Assembly: GCA_023213395.1 (NCBI GenBank)
Contig: CM041465.1
Location: forward strand, 203,677,741-203,741,740
DNA from: Cycas panzhihuaensis
Lineage: Eukaryota; Cycadophyta
DNA: 64,000 nucleotides
Direction of reading: 5' to 3'
The notes beneath the pieces were generated by a model. It did not search any database, was not told where the DNA came from, and saw only the letters and a list, made by a program, of their open reading frames with translations. Numbering within the stretch: position 1 is the stretch's first letter; each line of letters starts with the position of its first letter. The position numbers and the translations under genes were made by a program. Below, piece after piece: positions 1 to 12,600 of this stretch.

Positions 1-487
1 AAACATCTCAGATCGAGCTAAAATTTAGCCAACAAGTAGATCTTGACCTCCTCTTCAACTTTTCCTTAAGGATCGAAGTCATTTGAAGAAGTTTTGATAG
101 AGTTTTTTCCCCTTTATCAGCTGCGCGGGTTTGGAGGTACTTTAGCAAATTTCTTCCAAATTTTTCAAAACTCTTGAATCAAATCTGTTGTAAACTCAGT
201 GTCTGGGTACTGCAAAAGTTTTGTGACAGAGTTTGAGGAATTCCATGAAGTATTTTTCAAATTACAAGCAAAAACGTGTTTTGCCCTAACTACGTTTTCT
301 AGTCTTTCGGGCTGATTTTCTCCTCATCCGTAAACTGTTTTGGAATACTAATACCAGATCCGGGATCCTCGTCTCATAACCTCTCTTTCGAGGTACATAT
401 CGTACAATTCCGTACAAGTTCAATTCCGTACGGAAATCCGTACTGTGTATGGCCTGCACTCTATCTCTCAGTGTCTCTACTGTCAAA
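1..487 (+). other. Element A leader, possibly with the end of its 5' LTR
   Basis: This stretch has no convincing ORF and lies directly upstream of the gag start at 488. It should hold the end of the 5' LTR and the untranslated leader. I found no clean tRNA-Met primer site, so the LTR/leader boundary cannot be placed. Confidence 0.5.
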
Positions 488-1440
488 ATGGCTTCAGGTC
501 TCTTTTCTCTGCTAGAATCAGAAAAATTGACTGATTCAAATTATCATGTTTGGAAAATTAAAGTAGAAATTGTCTTAAAAATAAAAAATGCTTGGAATAT
601 TACAATTGCGACAGAGACTTGTCCAAAGGACTCAGATTCTAAGCTGACCAACTGGGAAGAAAGAAACAATATAGGTGTGCACATTTTGAAAATGTCGATT
701 TCTGACTCAATTCTGATATATGTTGAAAAGCTGAATTTGTCCTCTGACATTTGGAAATGTCTTGAGAACCTGTATGGACAAAAAAATAAAGCAAGAATAA
801 TTACTCTCAAGCAAGAATTGTATAGACTGCATATGAAGGAAAATGAAAATGTAAAAGATTTTATGCACAAGGTTGTTTCAATACAGAATAATTTGTCAAG
901 CGCAGGAGGTTTGATTTCCGAACAAGCGCTGGTAGAACTGATAATAGCCAAGCTCCCAAAGTCTTTCGATACAACCATCAACACCATTATAAATACTAAA
1001 AAAATAGATAAAATAACTCTTGATGAATTGACGGGATTACTGTTGAGACAGGAACAAAGGAATAAGAGATATGAAGACTCCTCAGAATTTGAAGATGCCT
1101 TTATGTCCAGATTGAACCTGGGCTCACGTAGCAGAAACCAAACCCGTGGACGAAGCATAACACCTGACTTCAGAGGATGAGGCCGGTGGCAAGACTCTAG
1201 GGGACGTGGACGAAGTAGAACACAAGGATTTGTTTCAATTGCAGAAGGACCGGGCACATCTCCAGTGCATGTAGAATCTTTGACATATGTTACCACTGTG
1301 GACAAGGTGGACATTACCCTTACTAGTGCCCACAGCAAAGAAGTGAAATTCAGAAAGGGAAAAGACCTGTTGGTGGCTACAACAAAGAGAAAGCAAATGA
1401 AGATGAAGAAGAGACCGCCTTCATTGTTGCCTTGGCTTCC
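488..1440 (+). pseudogene. Element A gag (UBN2-type) with zinc knuckle
   Basis: Gag forms the particle and binds element RNA. The protein starts MASGLFSLLESEKLT, a common copia gag N-terminus, so I take the ATG at 488 rather than 449. The UBN2-like core runs to about 1090, followed by an Arg/Gly-rich tail. A TGA at 1178-1180 interrupts it in place of what is probably Arg. A CCHC knuckle (C-x2-C-x4-H-x4-C) lies at about 1287-1330, with a TAG just before its last Cys. The stops make it a pseudogene. Gag, protease and pol would have been one polyprotein. Confidence 0.85.
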
Positions 1441-2870
1441 AGCCTTAAAGACAATGATACATGGTACGTTGATTCAGGAGCTTCAAGACACATGACTAGC
1501 CGTGAAGATTGGTTTGAGACATTGAAACCTTATAACCTTGATAGATCAGTTGAATTGGGTGATAAATATGCTCTTGATATAAAAGGAATTGGAACCATTG
1601 CTGTCAACTTGCAAGGAAATGTCAAAAAAATCGGAAACGTTTTGTTGGTTCCTTATTTAAAAATGAACCTTCTTTCTATTTCCCAACTTAGTAAAAAGGG
1701 ATTGAAAACCATCTTTGATGAAGATGGATACTGCTATATTCTGGACATGAAAAAAAAGGGCGAAACTGTTGCAAGAGGCGTGAGATGTAATGACTTATAC
1801 AAACTTCTGTCGAATCTTGTACTTCCCGATCTGGAAGAAAAAACTTGTCCTGTCATCAAGTCCAGTAATAAAATTTGGCATTTGAAGTATGGGCACCTTC
1901 CAATTGAGACATTGAAATTGATGAAAATTTCTGAAATGGTGAATGGATTACCTTGTATCTCTTCTGATAACTTTGTTTGTAAAAGCTGTCAATTTGGGAA
2001 ACAACATCGGCTCCCTTTCAAGGAAAGCACCTGGAGAGCAGAATCAAGGTTGGAGCTAATTCATACAGACCTATGTGGTCCCATCTCACCACTTACTGTT
2101 AATGGATGCAGATATTTTTTGACCTTCATTGACGACTTTACTCGAAAGGTATGGGTCTACTTTCTCCACAACAAATAAGAAGTTTTTGAAATATTTAAAG
2201 AGTTCAAAGCAGAAGCAAAAATTAAATGCATTCGGTCAGACGAAGGAGGTGAATATATATCAAAAGAGTTCAAGAACTACTGCAGAATTCACAGAATCCG
2301 AAGACAGGTTACAACTCCATACACACCACAATCAAATGGCATAGCAGAAAGAAAAAATAGAACATTAATGGAAATGGCAAGAAGCATGGTCTATGGAAAA
2401 GTTGTACCAAAAAACTACTGGGCAGAAGTAGTGAGTACAGCATGTTATCTCATAAATCGGTGTCCAACAAAGGCCTTAAAAAATATCACTCCAGAAGAAG
2501 CTTGGGCCAGGCGAGAAAACCTGATGTAAGTTCACTCAAAGTTTTTGGGAGTCAAGCCTTTGTTTATATACCAGATAGAAAAAGGTCTAAATTAGATGCA
2601 CAAAGCGTAGAATGTATTATGATAGGATATAGTAAAAATTCAAAGGCCTACAAATGCATAGATCCTAGAACCAACAAAATCTATGTGAGTAGAGATGTAG
2701 TTTTTAATGAGGGAGATAGTGAACCTGGACAAATCAGAATAGTTGACGAAGGAGAAAAGATGCCGAACAAGAAATTACAGAGATCGATCAAGAAATTGAG
2801 AAAGAACCTGCTTCTGAGGTAACAACAGACGAAGTTTCAATTTCTCCTCCTACATCCAGCGAAAATCAAG
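1441..2870 (+). pseudogene. Element A protease and integrase, broken
   Basis: The protease motif WYVDSGASRHM lies near 1461-1495 and contains the D-S-G active site. A GAG-pre-integrase segment (WHLKYGHLP, ~1877) carries the start of the integrase zinc finger. The integrase core follows with HTDLCGP (~2060) and RSDEGGEY (~2232), then the ERKNR glutamate region (~2347). A stop at 2176 and further frameshifts split the core. The post-core segment with a K-V-F-G motif is at 2540-2560. Protease would mature the polyprotein and integrase would insert cDNA, but neither is intact. Confidence 0.85.
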
Positions 2871-2875
2871 CATAG

Positions 2876-4587
2876 GTGATAATAAATCAACCGGCAGATG
2901 AAACTATCAATCCAGAAGAACTTGGTACTGGAGAGGCCGCACAAAAACAAAAGAAGCTGCCTAGATGGTACATTAAAACAATTGAGGAAGGACAAGGTAA
3001 TGTAATGGAACACAGAACAAGAAGTCAAAAAGCAAGATCCTTGTTAACCAAGGTCGAACCTCAGACATTTCAGGAAGCCCAAGAAGAACAGGTATGGAAA
3101 ACAACTATGGATAATGAAATGGATTCAATCAAAAGAAATCAGACATGGGAATTGGTAGAATTACCAGTCAATAAATCTGCAATTAATTGTAAATGGGTCT
3201 ACAAGACTAAAGAAGGGCTAAATGGCAAAATAGGAAAATATAAGGCTAGATTGGTTGCAAAAGGATACACTCAAACAGTCGGAGTAGACTTTGATGAAAC
3301 TTTCTCTTCCGTTGCCAAAATGAATCTGAAGAAACGTTGATTGCTCTGGCTACAACTCAAAACTGGAAAATCTTTCAACTAGATGTAAAGAGTGCCTTTT
3401 TGAATGGAGAACTGGAAGAAGAGGTCTACATGAAACAGCCTGAGGGATATGTTAAAGAAGGACAAGAGAATCTAGTGTGCAAACTGAAAATGACACTATA
3501 CAGCCTGAAACAAACTCCTCGAGCTTGGTACGCCAAACTGGATCATTTTCTGGAAGAAAACAACTTTAAACGTTGTGATTCAGACCCCAGTCTGTACATG
3601 AGGAAAAAGGAGGGCAAAGCCACAATAATTGTTGTTTATGTTGATGATATGCTAGTCACTGGTAGTGATAACGAAGGCTCTGAAGACATAAAAGAACAAC
3701 TTCAACAAAAGTTTGAGATGATAGACCTAGGTCTTTTGAATTACTACCTGGGTCTGGAGATAGGACAATAACAGAATTATATAACTCTGTCCCAGAGTAA
3801 ATACATCAAAAGTCTACTTCTCAGATTCCAAATGGAAAACTGCAATCCCTGCGCCACACCCATGGAAACAAATTGTGAATTGATAGCAGATGAAATGCAA
3901 GAAGGAGCAAATATCACTCTGTACAAACAAATAATCGAAAGTCTGATCTACCTGACAGCAACCAGGCCTGACATATCTTACTCAGTTGGACTTGTGTCCA
4001 GATATATGCAGAATCCAAAATTAAGACACTAGAAGGCCATAAAAAGAATTCTGAGATATCTTAAGGGTACCATAAATCTGAAATTGGTGTATCCAAAAGG
4101 AGGTTCAGCAAAATTGTCGGGATACTGCGACTCCGACTGGGCAGGAGACAGGGAGCAAAGAAAGTCCACTAGTGGATACTATTTCTTTCTAGGTTCTTTA
4201 GCAATATCATGGTGCAGCAAGAAGCAAGCCACTGTTGCATTATCTTCCACTTAAGCAGAATACAAAGCGGTCACTGCAGCAACATGCGAAGGTGTCTGGC
4301 TAAGACAACTTCTGCTTGATTTAGAACAACAATAGAAAGAAGCAACTCCTCTCAAATGTGATAATCAAAGCACCATCAAACTGACCAAAAATCCAGTCCT
4401 TCATGCAAGAACCAAGCATATAGAAGTTCATCATCATTTCATGAGGGAAAAAGTCCACAACAAGGAAATTGACCTATAATATTGTCCGTCTTCAGAACAA
4501 GTTGCAGATCTTCTAAAAAAATCTCTTGGAAAAGAAAGATTTCAATATCTAAGAAACAAACTAGGGTTATTGGAGATAAAACATTAA
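2876..4587 (+). pseudogene. Element A reverse transcriptase and RNase H, broken
   Basis: RT begins near 3090 (VWKTTMDNEMDSI). It carries LDVKSAFLNGELEEEVYM (~3380) and the catalytic YVDDMLVTG (~3638). A frameshift at about 3335 and stops near 3768 and 4030 break it. RNase H follows, with D in SDWAGD (~4134), SST*AEY (~4247) and CDNQS (~4360). The stop after SST falls next to the catalytic Glu region. The frame ends at about 4587, eight bases before the 3' LTR. The order RT then RNase H, after integrase, is diagnostic for copia. Confidence 0.88.
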
Positions 4588-4594
4588 GAGATGG

Positions 4595-4797
4595 TGTTAA
4601 AATGTAATGTTTTATCTAGACAAAGAGGGGTCATGTTGATTCACCCCTTAAATGTAACTCTAAATAGGAATTGTGACACTTGGCAGCCTCATGTAGGTCA
4701 GTTACATTTCTATTTTGTAACGGTCATCTTAGTGATGTATATTTAAGAGGAATGAGACTCCATGTAATAACAAGTTCTGATCTTCATTCTGTCTAAG
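4595..4797 (+). repeat. Element A 3' LTR, truncated
   Basis: The LTR opens with TGTTAAAATG directly after the end of RNase H. It contains a TATA-like GTATATTTAAG near 4737. It stops at about 4797, where minus-strand copia RT of element B begins abruptly. The rest of the LTR and any target-site duplication are missing. Confidence 0.7.
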
Positions 4798-6190
4798 TTA
4801 GTTTTCTATCAGCCTTTTGGTGCTTGAGTATACCATCAGAATGGAATTTGGTCTTGTAGACCCATTTGCAACTGATTGACTGTTTATGCTTAGGCAATTC
4901 TAACAAATCCCATGTTCCATTCTTTTGAATAGAATGGATTTCTTCATCCATAGCAGCTTTCCAATTGTCATTTTGAGATGCCTCCTCAAAGGTGGAGGGC
5001 TCATCAACACAAAACACATTAGCCATAAGTGCATAATTGGTTTGTTGCCTATATTTTGATGCACGTTTTCCTTCAATAATCTGGTCGTCTTGAATAGTTT
5101 GTGTAAACCATTTTGGCAAATTTTTAACTGAAGTGACTTGAACCTCAATGTTTTCTGGTTTGAGTGACGAATCAAAAGAAGATGTGCAAGGATTAAGTGG
5201 AGTAGTATCTGATGATGTAGATGGTCCAGCTGGTGCAGATGATGTACATGATGTGGAAGATTGAGAGGGAAGAAAAAACTCAACAATCTTTTTACCTTTA
5301 TCAAGAGGAGGTCGGATGGATGCATATTCTAACTCCTTATGCTCTTCTTCAGCAAAGAGTACATCTCTTGAGAGATGCATTTTCTTCCCAATAGGATCAT
5401 ACAACTTGTAAGCTTTACTATGAGTGGCATAGCCTACAAAGATGCATTTTAGACTATGTTTGTCTAACTTAGATCTTTGTTGATCAGGGATGTGCATATA
5501 TGCAGTGCACCCAAATGTCGTTAAGTGACTGACGATAGGCTTTTTACCAGACCAAGCTTCTTCTGGTGTGATGTCGGTCACTGCTGAAGTAGGACTCTGA
5601 TTTGCCACATAAGCTGTTGTGTGGAATGCTTTTGCCCAATATGCTCATGTGAATCCTTTCGCATGCATCATAACTTTGGCTTTGTTTGCCAAAGTTCTAT
5701 TCATATGTTCAGAGACTTCATTTTGTTGAGGAGTATGAGGAATAGTGAGCTGTCTCTGAATGCCATTATCCTTGAAGAATTGGGTGAATTCTTTTGAAGT
5801 GAATTCACCTCCATTATCTGACCTTAGAATTTTGATTGTATAGCCAAATTCATTCTCTACTGCAAGCTTGAATTCCTTGAACTTCTGGAATGCTTCAGAC
5901 TTTTGTTTGACGAAGTAAACCCAAACTTTGTGAGAGAAATCATCTATGAAAGATATGTAATACAATGCTCCTCCAAAAGATGTTGTAGACATAGATCCAC
6001 ATAAATCAGAATGTATCAGCTGCAAAGGATATGATGCACGCCATGCTTTGTCTTTACGAAAAGGCAATCTATGTTGTGTCCCTATTATATAAGCTTCACA
6101 AAAGCATTTTGAACCATATAGCTTTGGAAGTCCATGCACCATGTTCTTGTTTATCATCAACTTGATATTATCTAAACTCAAGTGGCCTAG
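4798..6190 (-). pseudogene. Element B integrase and start of RT
   Basis: The integrase core shows HSDLCGS (~6010), RSDNGGEF (~5818) and an EHMNR glutamate region (~5705). The post-core piece at 5450-5610 has EEAWSGKKP and a KLYDPIGKKMHLSRDV motif. A Ser/Thr-rich linker at 5160-5280 follows. RT begins near 4980 (NDNWKAAMDEEIHSI) and stops after the KWVYKTKF motif at about 4810. A break near 5643 separates the two integrase ORFs. Catalytic RT motifs such as YVDD are absent because of the truncation. Confidence 0.88.
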
Positions 6191-6199
6191 ACGATGATG

Positions 6200-7700
6200 T
6201 CAAAGTTGCATCTTTGTTGATGATGGCATGACAGAGTAAGTAGAATCAAGAGCTATGTTATTTGCATCCAACTTATAAAGGCCATGGTCTTCATGACCAA
6301 TGGCTACAACTTGATCATGCTTGTCACTGATGATACATTTCCCATTTTTAAACAAAATGCTCATCTGTTGCTTATCCAGTTGGCTAACAGATAACAAACT
6401 CTTCTCCATGGAAGGAATGTAGTAAGCGTCACCATTGGGAAATGTTAAAGAACGATTTGAAGAAGAATGAAATAAGGCAACTTTGCCTATACCAGAAATC
6501 TACACTTATTCATTGTTGCCAAAAGTTGTTGATTTACCATTTTCTTTTTTGATGTCATAAAGAAGTTCTTCACTTCCAATCATGTGACGTGATGCCCCCA
6601 AGTCGATGATCTAAGTTTGATCAACATCAGATGTGTGATAAGCACAAAGTAGCTTATCAGAAGTGTGATAAGCACAAAGTAGCTTATCAACATCAGAAGT
6701 GTGATAAGCACAAAGTAGCTGATTTGTGTGGCATTGATTGCCACCTCTGAAACCCCCCCTTTCTGTTTGACCTCCTCGATATGCACCTCGATTTGGTCAA
6801 GGGGGATAGTGCTTTCTTGTTCTTTGAAATCGTTCTTCTTCTTTGGAGCCGAGGCCGAAATTTCTTCATTGCCTCTAATGTGGTCATTCGATGTGTATGT
6901 TGTAGATCGGCTTTCTTCTTTCGACAATCAGGAGCTATGTGGCCAACCTTGCCACAATAATGACAAATAACATTGGCTTTTGAGGTGCCAATGTTCATAT
7001 TCTCAAACTGTTTTGTAAGTGAAGGTTTGGGAGTTTGCTTGACCTTCAACTTGTCCGTGAAAGCTCCTAAAGTAGATGCACCATCATCATTTTTTTTAAC
7101 ATAAATTGCTCCTCTTGAAGCAATAAACTCTCTAGTTGATTGAAGGATATGCTAGAAAGAGAGCATCTCGTGTGACAGATGAGATAAAACCATTGAAATC
7201 TTTAGGGAAAGCTCGAATGGTGGTGGTTACAAGCTCATCCCTAGAAGTAGGTTTGCCTAAAGTATTCAATTCATTACAAATTTCTTTAATAGAAGCAAGA
7301 AATATCGACATAGGCTTTACATACTTTATAGAATAAAGTTTTGCTTTGACCAACAATATGCGAGCTTCATCTTGCCTTTCATACAAAGAGGACAAAATGT
7401 CCCAAGCTTCCTTAGATGTTTCAGCATTTGAAATGTTTTGATCAACATTCACATCAATAACCATATGTAAAAATGCCAAGGCTATTTCATCCTTGGCTTC
7501 CAAGTGGCAACATAATCAACATCAGGATCAACAACAACACCATCAATCTCCATAGGTTTAGGTAAAGGAATTCTCCCAGAAACATAGGCCCAAAGTTCAT
7601 TCATCTTTAAGAGGTTTTGTGTTTGCCTCTTCCGATCTTGATAATTCTCTGGACTTGTCAACTTGATTGTGCATCCATTAAGCATGTTTAAAGAAGCCAT
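6200..7700 (-). pseudogene. Element B gag and protease, broken
   Basis: Gag starts with the ATG at 7700 (MASLNMLNGCTIKLTSPENY), the same start as in D, E and G. The UBN2-like part has KAKLYSIKYVKPM near 7330. A CCHC knuckle (CHYCGKVGHIAPDC) lies near 6930-6972. The protease site near 6580-6615 reads D-L-G-A-S instead of D-S-G-A-S, with a stop in place of the preceding Trp. A tandem triplication (6622-6725) sits between knuckle and protease. The pre-integrase segment (SVSQLDKQQMSILFKNGKC) is at 6330-6400. Confidence 0.85.
6622..6725. repeat. Short tandem repeat, three copies of ~31-36 bp
   Basis: The phrase GTGTGATAAGCACAAAGTAG recurs three times in succession, with a slightly variable spacer. 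It lies inside the gag-protease region of B. Homologous regions of related elements carry this piece once, so the repeat looks like a local expansion. Confidence 0.85.
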
Positions 7701-10014
7701 GTTTAAGTTGTAAAGTGCTTGAAACTCGCAGATGACTTGGAAACTTAATGCTTTCGTCGCTTAAGTTCCACTTTATAACAAAACCAATAGTCCTAATCTT
7801 ACTAGAAGATCCAACAACTGAATGGAGAGATGAAGGGTGGAGGACTAAGCAAAAGAGTTGGTCCAACCCTGATCTACAGAAGAGATCCAACAGTTGACCA
7901 AGCCAAATCTAGGACAAGGCAGGCAGGGTTGATTTGCAAGGACGTACCATGTTTTTCCTGGGATTCACAGCCCCAATAACACTCTTTTCGAACCTCCTTT
8001 CCCTCAAACAACTTTAATTGTCGTGCACTGGCTATACAGTCGATTGGTCTCCTAGGGAATGCACCAAGCTTAAAGTTATTTTAGAGGCAAGGATTGAACC
8101 TTTTTCGGGCCTCTCCTACTTGATTTTAAAGTTCACTTTTAGAAGATTGAAGTGGACTTTAGAGTAGATTTTACTTGGATGATGTGGATGCTTGATTAAT
8201 GTTTACAATGTAAAAGAGCTTCAAAGAGAAGTAACCAAGTACATCACAATGAACACTTTGAGTGTTTTACAAGAGCACTTTATGCTGTGAAGTAGTGCTA
8301 TCAAATCCAAGTAAAAAAGTGCTTGAGTACAATGTGAAAATATAAGCACTTTGAAGAAGGTGCTAAGTGCTTCAATGAAAAATAAGCAAAGCTTTTGTGT
8401 TGAACATGCAAGTAGGTTCCTTTTAATGCTGAAGATGAAGAGAGGAAGATCACTTGCAAACTGAAGATGCCAAGCACCAAGTATTGGGACTTTGAAATAG
8501 TCCCAACGATAAACAAAAAAGAGTGATTTTATTAAGTAACAAGTCTCCTTGAGCCCTTTTTGAGACTAAGGGAAGTAGGTCACCATGCAAGGTGCCTTAA
8601 GAAAAGTGTTGAAATAGTGATGAGGATCACTTTAACAAGGTCACAACACTTAGAAATCACTTCTTTCAATGCCTTTTAACACTTGCAAACATGAAATAAG
8701 TGCTAAAAGAGTGCCAAAAACAAAGGCTGAAATTTAACCTTTTTTGCAACTTTGAGCAACAAGAACACCGCGCAGGGAGCCTTGATTGGAGACTTTAATC
8801 AAGTAATTTTAATCTTCAAAGATGAGTAAATGATTTTGCATTAGTGATTTGATGAGATCAGTAAGTACAATGAAGATTAAACTCCAAAAAATGAAAAAAA
8901 GTTGATTTTTTTCTTAAAAGAATTAAGCCAAAAAGTCTTAAATGACTAAAAAGGCTTTAAAAAAGGAAAAAATATTACTTTTTAATGAGAAAGATCACTA
9001 AAGGAACCTTGATTGAGTCTTTTTGACTTAATGTTAAGTCACTGTGATCAGAGACTGAAGAAATCACTAAAAATGACTTAAAATAGCTTTAAAAAAGGTG
9101 ATTTTAATGATTTAAAGGTGACTTAGGGTTAATGCACTTTATCAAAAAATGAATATTCTAAAGAATATTCTTAAATACATAACATAAAGTATGTTTTATA
9201 AAGTGCAAACTTAAAATACTTTCGAAAAATTCAAATTTTTTGTGACAGCGTGACTTCGACGGCTCGCGTGAACATGCAAAAGGAGAGAACTCTGCGTATA
9301 CTTCACAGATTGAGCTGAACATCGAGCAGGGGCACTCAACCAGCATTCAACTGTCTCTAAAATCTTATTGCATTTCATCCACTGTGCAAAATGATCCAAG
9401 CGTTTGGTACTTTGGCTAGTCGTATGGATAATGGAGGAAGATCAAGCTAGTACGACTGTCGTAGACCTTTGAGGAGTGATATTTGGTCATTGTCTGCACT
9501 TCGTGGGACCCGTAAGAAGGAGAGACACTCTGAATGATTTTCTGTGCCCAGTATGAATGTTTTTAGTGATTTGCAGCCTCTTTCAGGGGCTTGTGAAGAG
9601 CACCCAGTAGGGAGAAACCATTGATCAATTTTCAAAGGTTGAAAGCCTATTGATTATACTTCATAGAGCCTGCAACAAAAGTCAGACAGGGGGAAGCAAG
9701 AGGAAGCAAGTATTTTGTTCAAAGAAGTTTCCTTTGTTAGTAAAAAATGACCTAGAAATAGTGAAAAAACTAGTGCAGCCTGAGTGCTGTGACTGAAATT
9801 TGCTTTTCAGTCAAACAGAACACATAAAACTTCCTAAAATATACCTCCACCAGCCTTCATCACTGCTCCAAGAAGCTTGATCTACAATTGTAGGTCTAAA
9901 ACATGCCTTGGATCACCTTTGGAGAGAGAAGGTCGTCACCAAGGAGTAGTAGAGCCTACCTTGAGTCTCCTTTAAGCAAAACAAAATCAGAATAGAGGGA
10001 ACTAGTACCCTCTA
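7701..10014 (-). other. Element B untranslated leader, 2.3 kb
   Basis: This lies between the primer site and gag and has no plausible gene. The ~330 bp next to gag (7720-8090) matches the same position in element G (33060-33400) and, more weakly, in D. It includes a block reading, on the minus strand, TGGTGCATTCCCTAGGGGAC in G and a close variant in B. A GGCTCCCTGCGCGG-type motif (minus strand of ~8768-8782) also occurs in the E leader. The rest is AT-rich. Confidence 0.7.
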
Positions 10015-10026
10015 GCTCTGATACCA
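10015..10026 (-). other. Element B primer-binding site (initiator tRNA-Met type)
   Basis: On the minus strand this reads TGGTATCAGAGC, the standard plant copia primer site complementary to initiator tRNA-Met. It starts three bases inside the 5' LTR end, where reverse transcription would begin. Confidence 0.9.
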
Positions 10027-10029
10027 AAA

Positions 10030-10575
10030 TGTTGAGAAAGCCAAAGGATAAGAATGCCTAAGACCAATAAAATCCAAGATCATGAAGATAGTTCACTCTA
10101 GTTCTAGAAAGCATAAGAGCAAAATTAAAAGATAAGCAAGACCAAGATCAAAGGAGCAATATGATACCAAAGTATGAGGAGAAGGAATTAGTCCTACTCC
10201 AAGGAATACCAGTTGATTAACAAATTGATAGCATAACATTACACTCCAACTCTACATGTGAGACATGAGAAGAGGTCTCAATATATAGAGAAACTGAGGT
10301 TACCTAACAACGTTGGATGTTTGACAGGTGGCAAACATCCAAGCTACATGCAATGCATGTCATGCATGAAGGACATGTGTCCTTTTGGGCTCTCAAGTGA
10401 GCAAAGATGCATGAGGGTCTATTTGACCCTTTAGTTACAATGTTATGTCGCTAGGAGGAATGTGGGTGTGCACTTTATCACTTAAGTGATAAGTCACCCC
10501 ATAAAGTACAAAATAATAAATGAAAGAATAAAATGAATAAAGTACATACTTAACATGTAAACATAAGGTTTAACA
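10030..10575 (-). repeat. Element B 5' LTR (546 bp)
   Basis: The LTR begins TGTTAAACC (minus strand, at 10575) and ends CTTTCTCAACA (at 10030), with TG...CA ends and the primer site adjacent. A TATA-type CTCTATATATTGAG lies near 10281-10294. It carries two inverted repeats shared with other LTRs in the window: the perfect 18-mer TTATCACTTAAGTGATAA (10475-10492) and a 26-bp imperfect palindrome (10315-10340). Confidence 0.9.
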
Positions 10576-12045
10576 TGCATATGTCCCCCATTTGGTAATG
10601 AATGTGGTTTTCGAATGCATCCCCACCTTAGGAGGGACACCCTTCAAGTTTTTATGAGACCAACAAAAACATCTTTGAATTTCTCAAATAGTGCTTGGAC
10701 TTCTGCTATGGTTCTATCATCCTAGTAGTCTCTAATTATGACATTTTGAGGACTTTCCTGAATTTTCAAGATTCACCTTCATTGTTTTAACTTCTTCTGT
10801 TTGTATTTGATCTTTGATTATCTTATGTGCTAGAGTTTTCTCTTTTTCCCTTTATTTGTAACACAATTCTAGATATTCGAGAGGAAAATTATGAGTTTCC
10901 TCCTCCTCGTTGTCTCTACTTCCTACAGTTCTTACAATCAACATAGGTTTAATTCGCTTGTTTTCCATACTCATTTTTTAAATATATTTCAATACATTGA
11001 TTATGATTTTGTTTTCTAATGAATAAGAAAAGAATTTGATGAATGATTTCTTCAAATTATCCTAGAAGACTTTTTGGACTTTTTCCTGTCCAAGAAACCA
11101 TTCCTTCCCTAACTTACCTAGAGTGTGGAAGAATAAATGTCCCTAATCATTTTTTGGGATACCTTGAGATCTCCATGCTTTTTTGCATCAACTCAAGTGT
11201 TTCATAGGGCATTCTCCTACTAGGAATTGGGTGATGGAATTTTTTTTCTATTGGTCGAATCTTAATCTAAAGTCTATTTGTATGTCTGCTTAATCATAGA
11301 GTGAATTTTGGTAGGCTAAGTATCACCATTAAGCTTGACCAAGAGCGATGAGGACAAAGTCCATTACACATTGGGATTTCTCCAATATTCTATGTCCCAA
11401 CCAATATTCCATACACAAAATCAAATAGTTGGTACCCTCTAATCTATTCCCTAAAAATAGGATTACCTTCTACTCAATGAAGGGTGGTTCTATCTTATCT
11501 TCTAGTATAAGGGGGCAATTATTGGGAAAGGGTTCTCTCAAGGTATTTTAACATGACGTTACGTCCTAGGGCCATACGCCTAGTTTCGTTGGGGTCGAAT
11601 AGGGGGATAGGGGGAAATTCTACTATGGGTTTTGTCCCTAAAGTGGAGAGAGGGTTGGAGTCTAGAAGAAGACTAACTAGGTCTTTTGAACCAAACCTAC
11701 TTGGGTTAAGGCTAGGAAAGGGGCTGGGGGTAGGGGTCGAAATAGACATAGAAGATAGGGGATTCACTATCATTTTTACTTGTATTTCATTTCTAGGGTT
11801 CTCTATCACACATACATCCACTAAATGCTTATTTATTTATTGACTAACTACATTATTTAGTAGTTCACCTATGATATTTCTATTGGAATCAATATAATCA
11901 AAATTATTGTTTATATTGTTACTATCAACTAAAGTACAAATAGAAAGTAGATTACAATGGAAGGAGGGGGATCCACCTTGTTAGATTCCCTTAACCATTA
12001 CTTGATTAAATTTTTGGTGCCTTCCTTGTCGAAATAACTCTTTGC
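10576..12045 (-). other. Region downstream of element F protease, no RT found
   Basis: If F were a complete gypsy element, RT should lie here. I find no YxDD-type motif, integrase zinc finger or DDE core on the minus strand. A Pro/Ser-rich 100-residue minus-strand ORF (11519-11821) has no recognisable domain. The stretch may be the degraded 3' part of a non-autonomous element like I, or foreign sequence. Confidence 0.4.
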
Positions 12046-12600
12046 CTATAGTTCCCCATAGTAGTTGGGTTCATTTTCATCGTCGTTATTCATGGTATTG
12101 GCTTCTTCTGCAATGTGATAGAGGTTTGCTTCATCGAACGTTGAGGAAGTTTCTTCACTTGCCATGGTAGTGTTGGAGGTGCCATTCGATATAACTTCCA
12201 CCATGTACTTTCCTTTACTTAGCATAGGTAATACTACCTTGTTGCCTCTGTCAGATAAGGTGAATGTGATGTCTTTGAAACTTTGTAGGCATTCTATTTG
12301 ATACAACCAAGGTCTTCCCAACAAGGTATGATAAGTTACCGATTCTTTACTGTTTCCATAATTGCAAAGTCCATTGGCATTATGATTCTAGCCACATTCA
12401 TTTTAATATCTAGAAGTCACCCGACCAACTTTACTAGTAACTCATTCGCCAATTTGAAAGAATAGTTGGTGGGTGTTAGTTTAGAGTTTCCTAATTTTTT
12501 TCCAAGTGGCTATTAGTAGGACATTCACTACTGCTCCACCATCCATGATTGCATTCTAGAATGTCACCCCCAAAATGTTGATAGTCACCAAGGGGTCAAT
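12046..12600 (-). pseudogene. Element F aspartic protease, degraded
   Basis: On the minus strand an active-site-like D-G-G-A followed by VNVL lies near 12515-12550. The conserved LGRPWL flap-side motif (LGRPWLYQIECLQSFKD) lies near 12265-12322. The D-G-G form instead of D-T/S-G is the same as in elements H and I. Frame breaks lie between the two motifs. It would have processed the gag-pol polyprotein. Confidence 0.75.

Larger units (their letters stand above)
1..4797 (+). mobile_element. Element A: decayed Ty1/copia retrotransposon, both ends incomplete
   Basis: Gag, zinc knuckle, protease, integrase, RT and RNase H follow one another on the plus strand in copia order (protease-integrase-RT-RNase H). 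The window opens inside the leader or 5' LTR, and the 3' LTR stops at about 4797 where minus-strand element B begins. Its gag and RT differ clearly from those of B, D, E and G, so it belongs to another copia lineage. Several stop codons and frameshifts interrupt it, and it cannot be autonomous as read. Confidence 0.9.
4798..10575 (-). mobile_element. Element B: Ty1/copia retrotransposon truncated in RT
   Basis: Reading on the minus strand from 10575: 5' LTR, primer site, 2.3-kb leader, gag, protease, integrase and the first part of RT. Everything beyond about 4798 (rest of RT, RNase H, 3' LTR) is missing. The LTR begins TGTTAAACCTTATGTTTA in its own orientation, as does element G, so B and G belong to one family. 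No target-site duplication can be tested because one end is lost. Confidence 0.9.
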
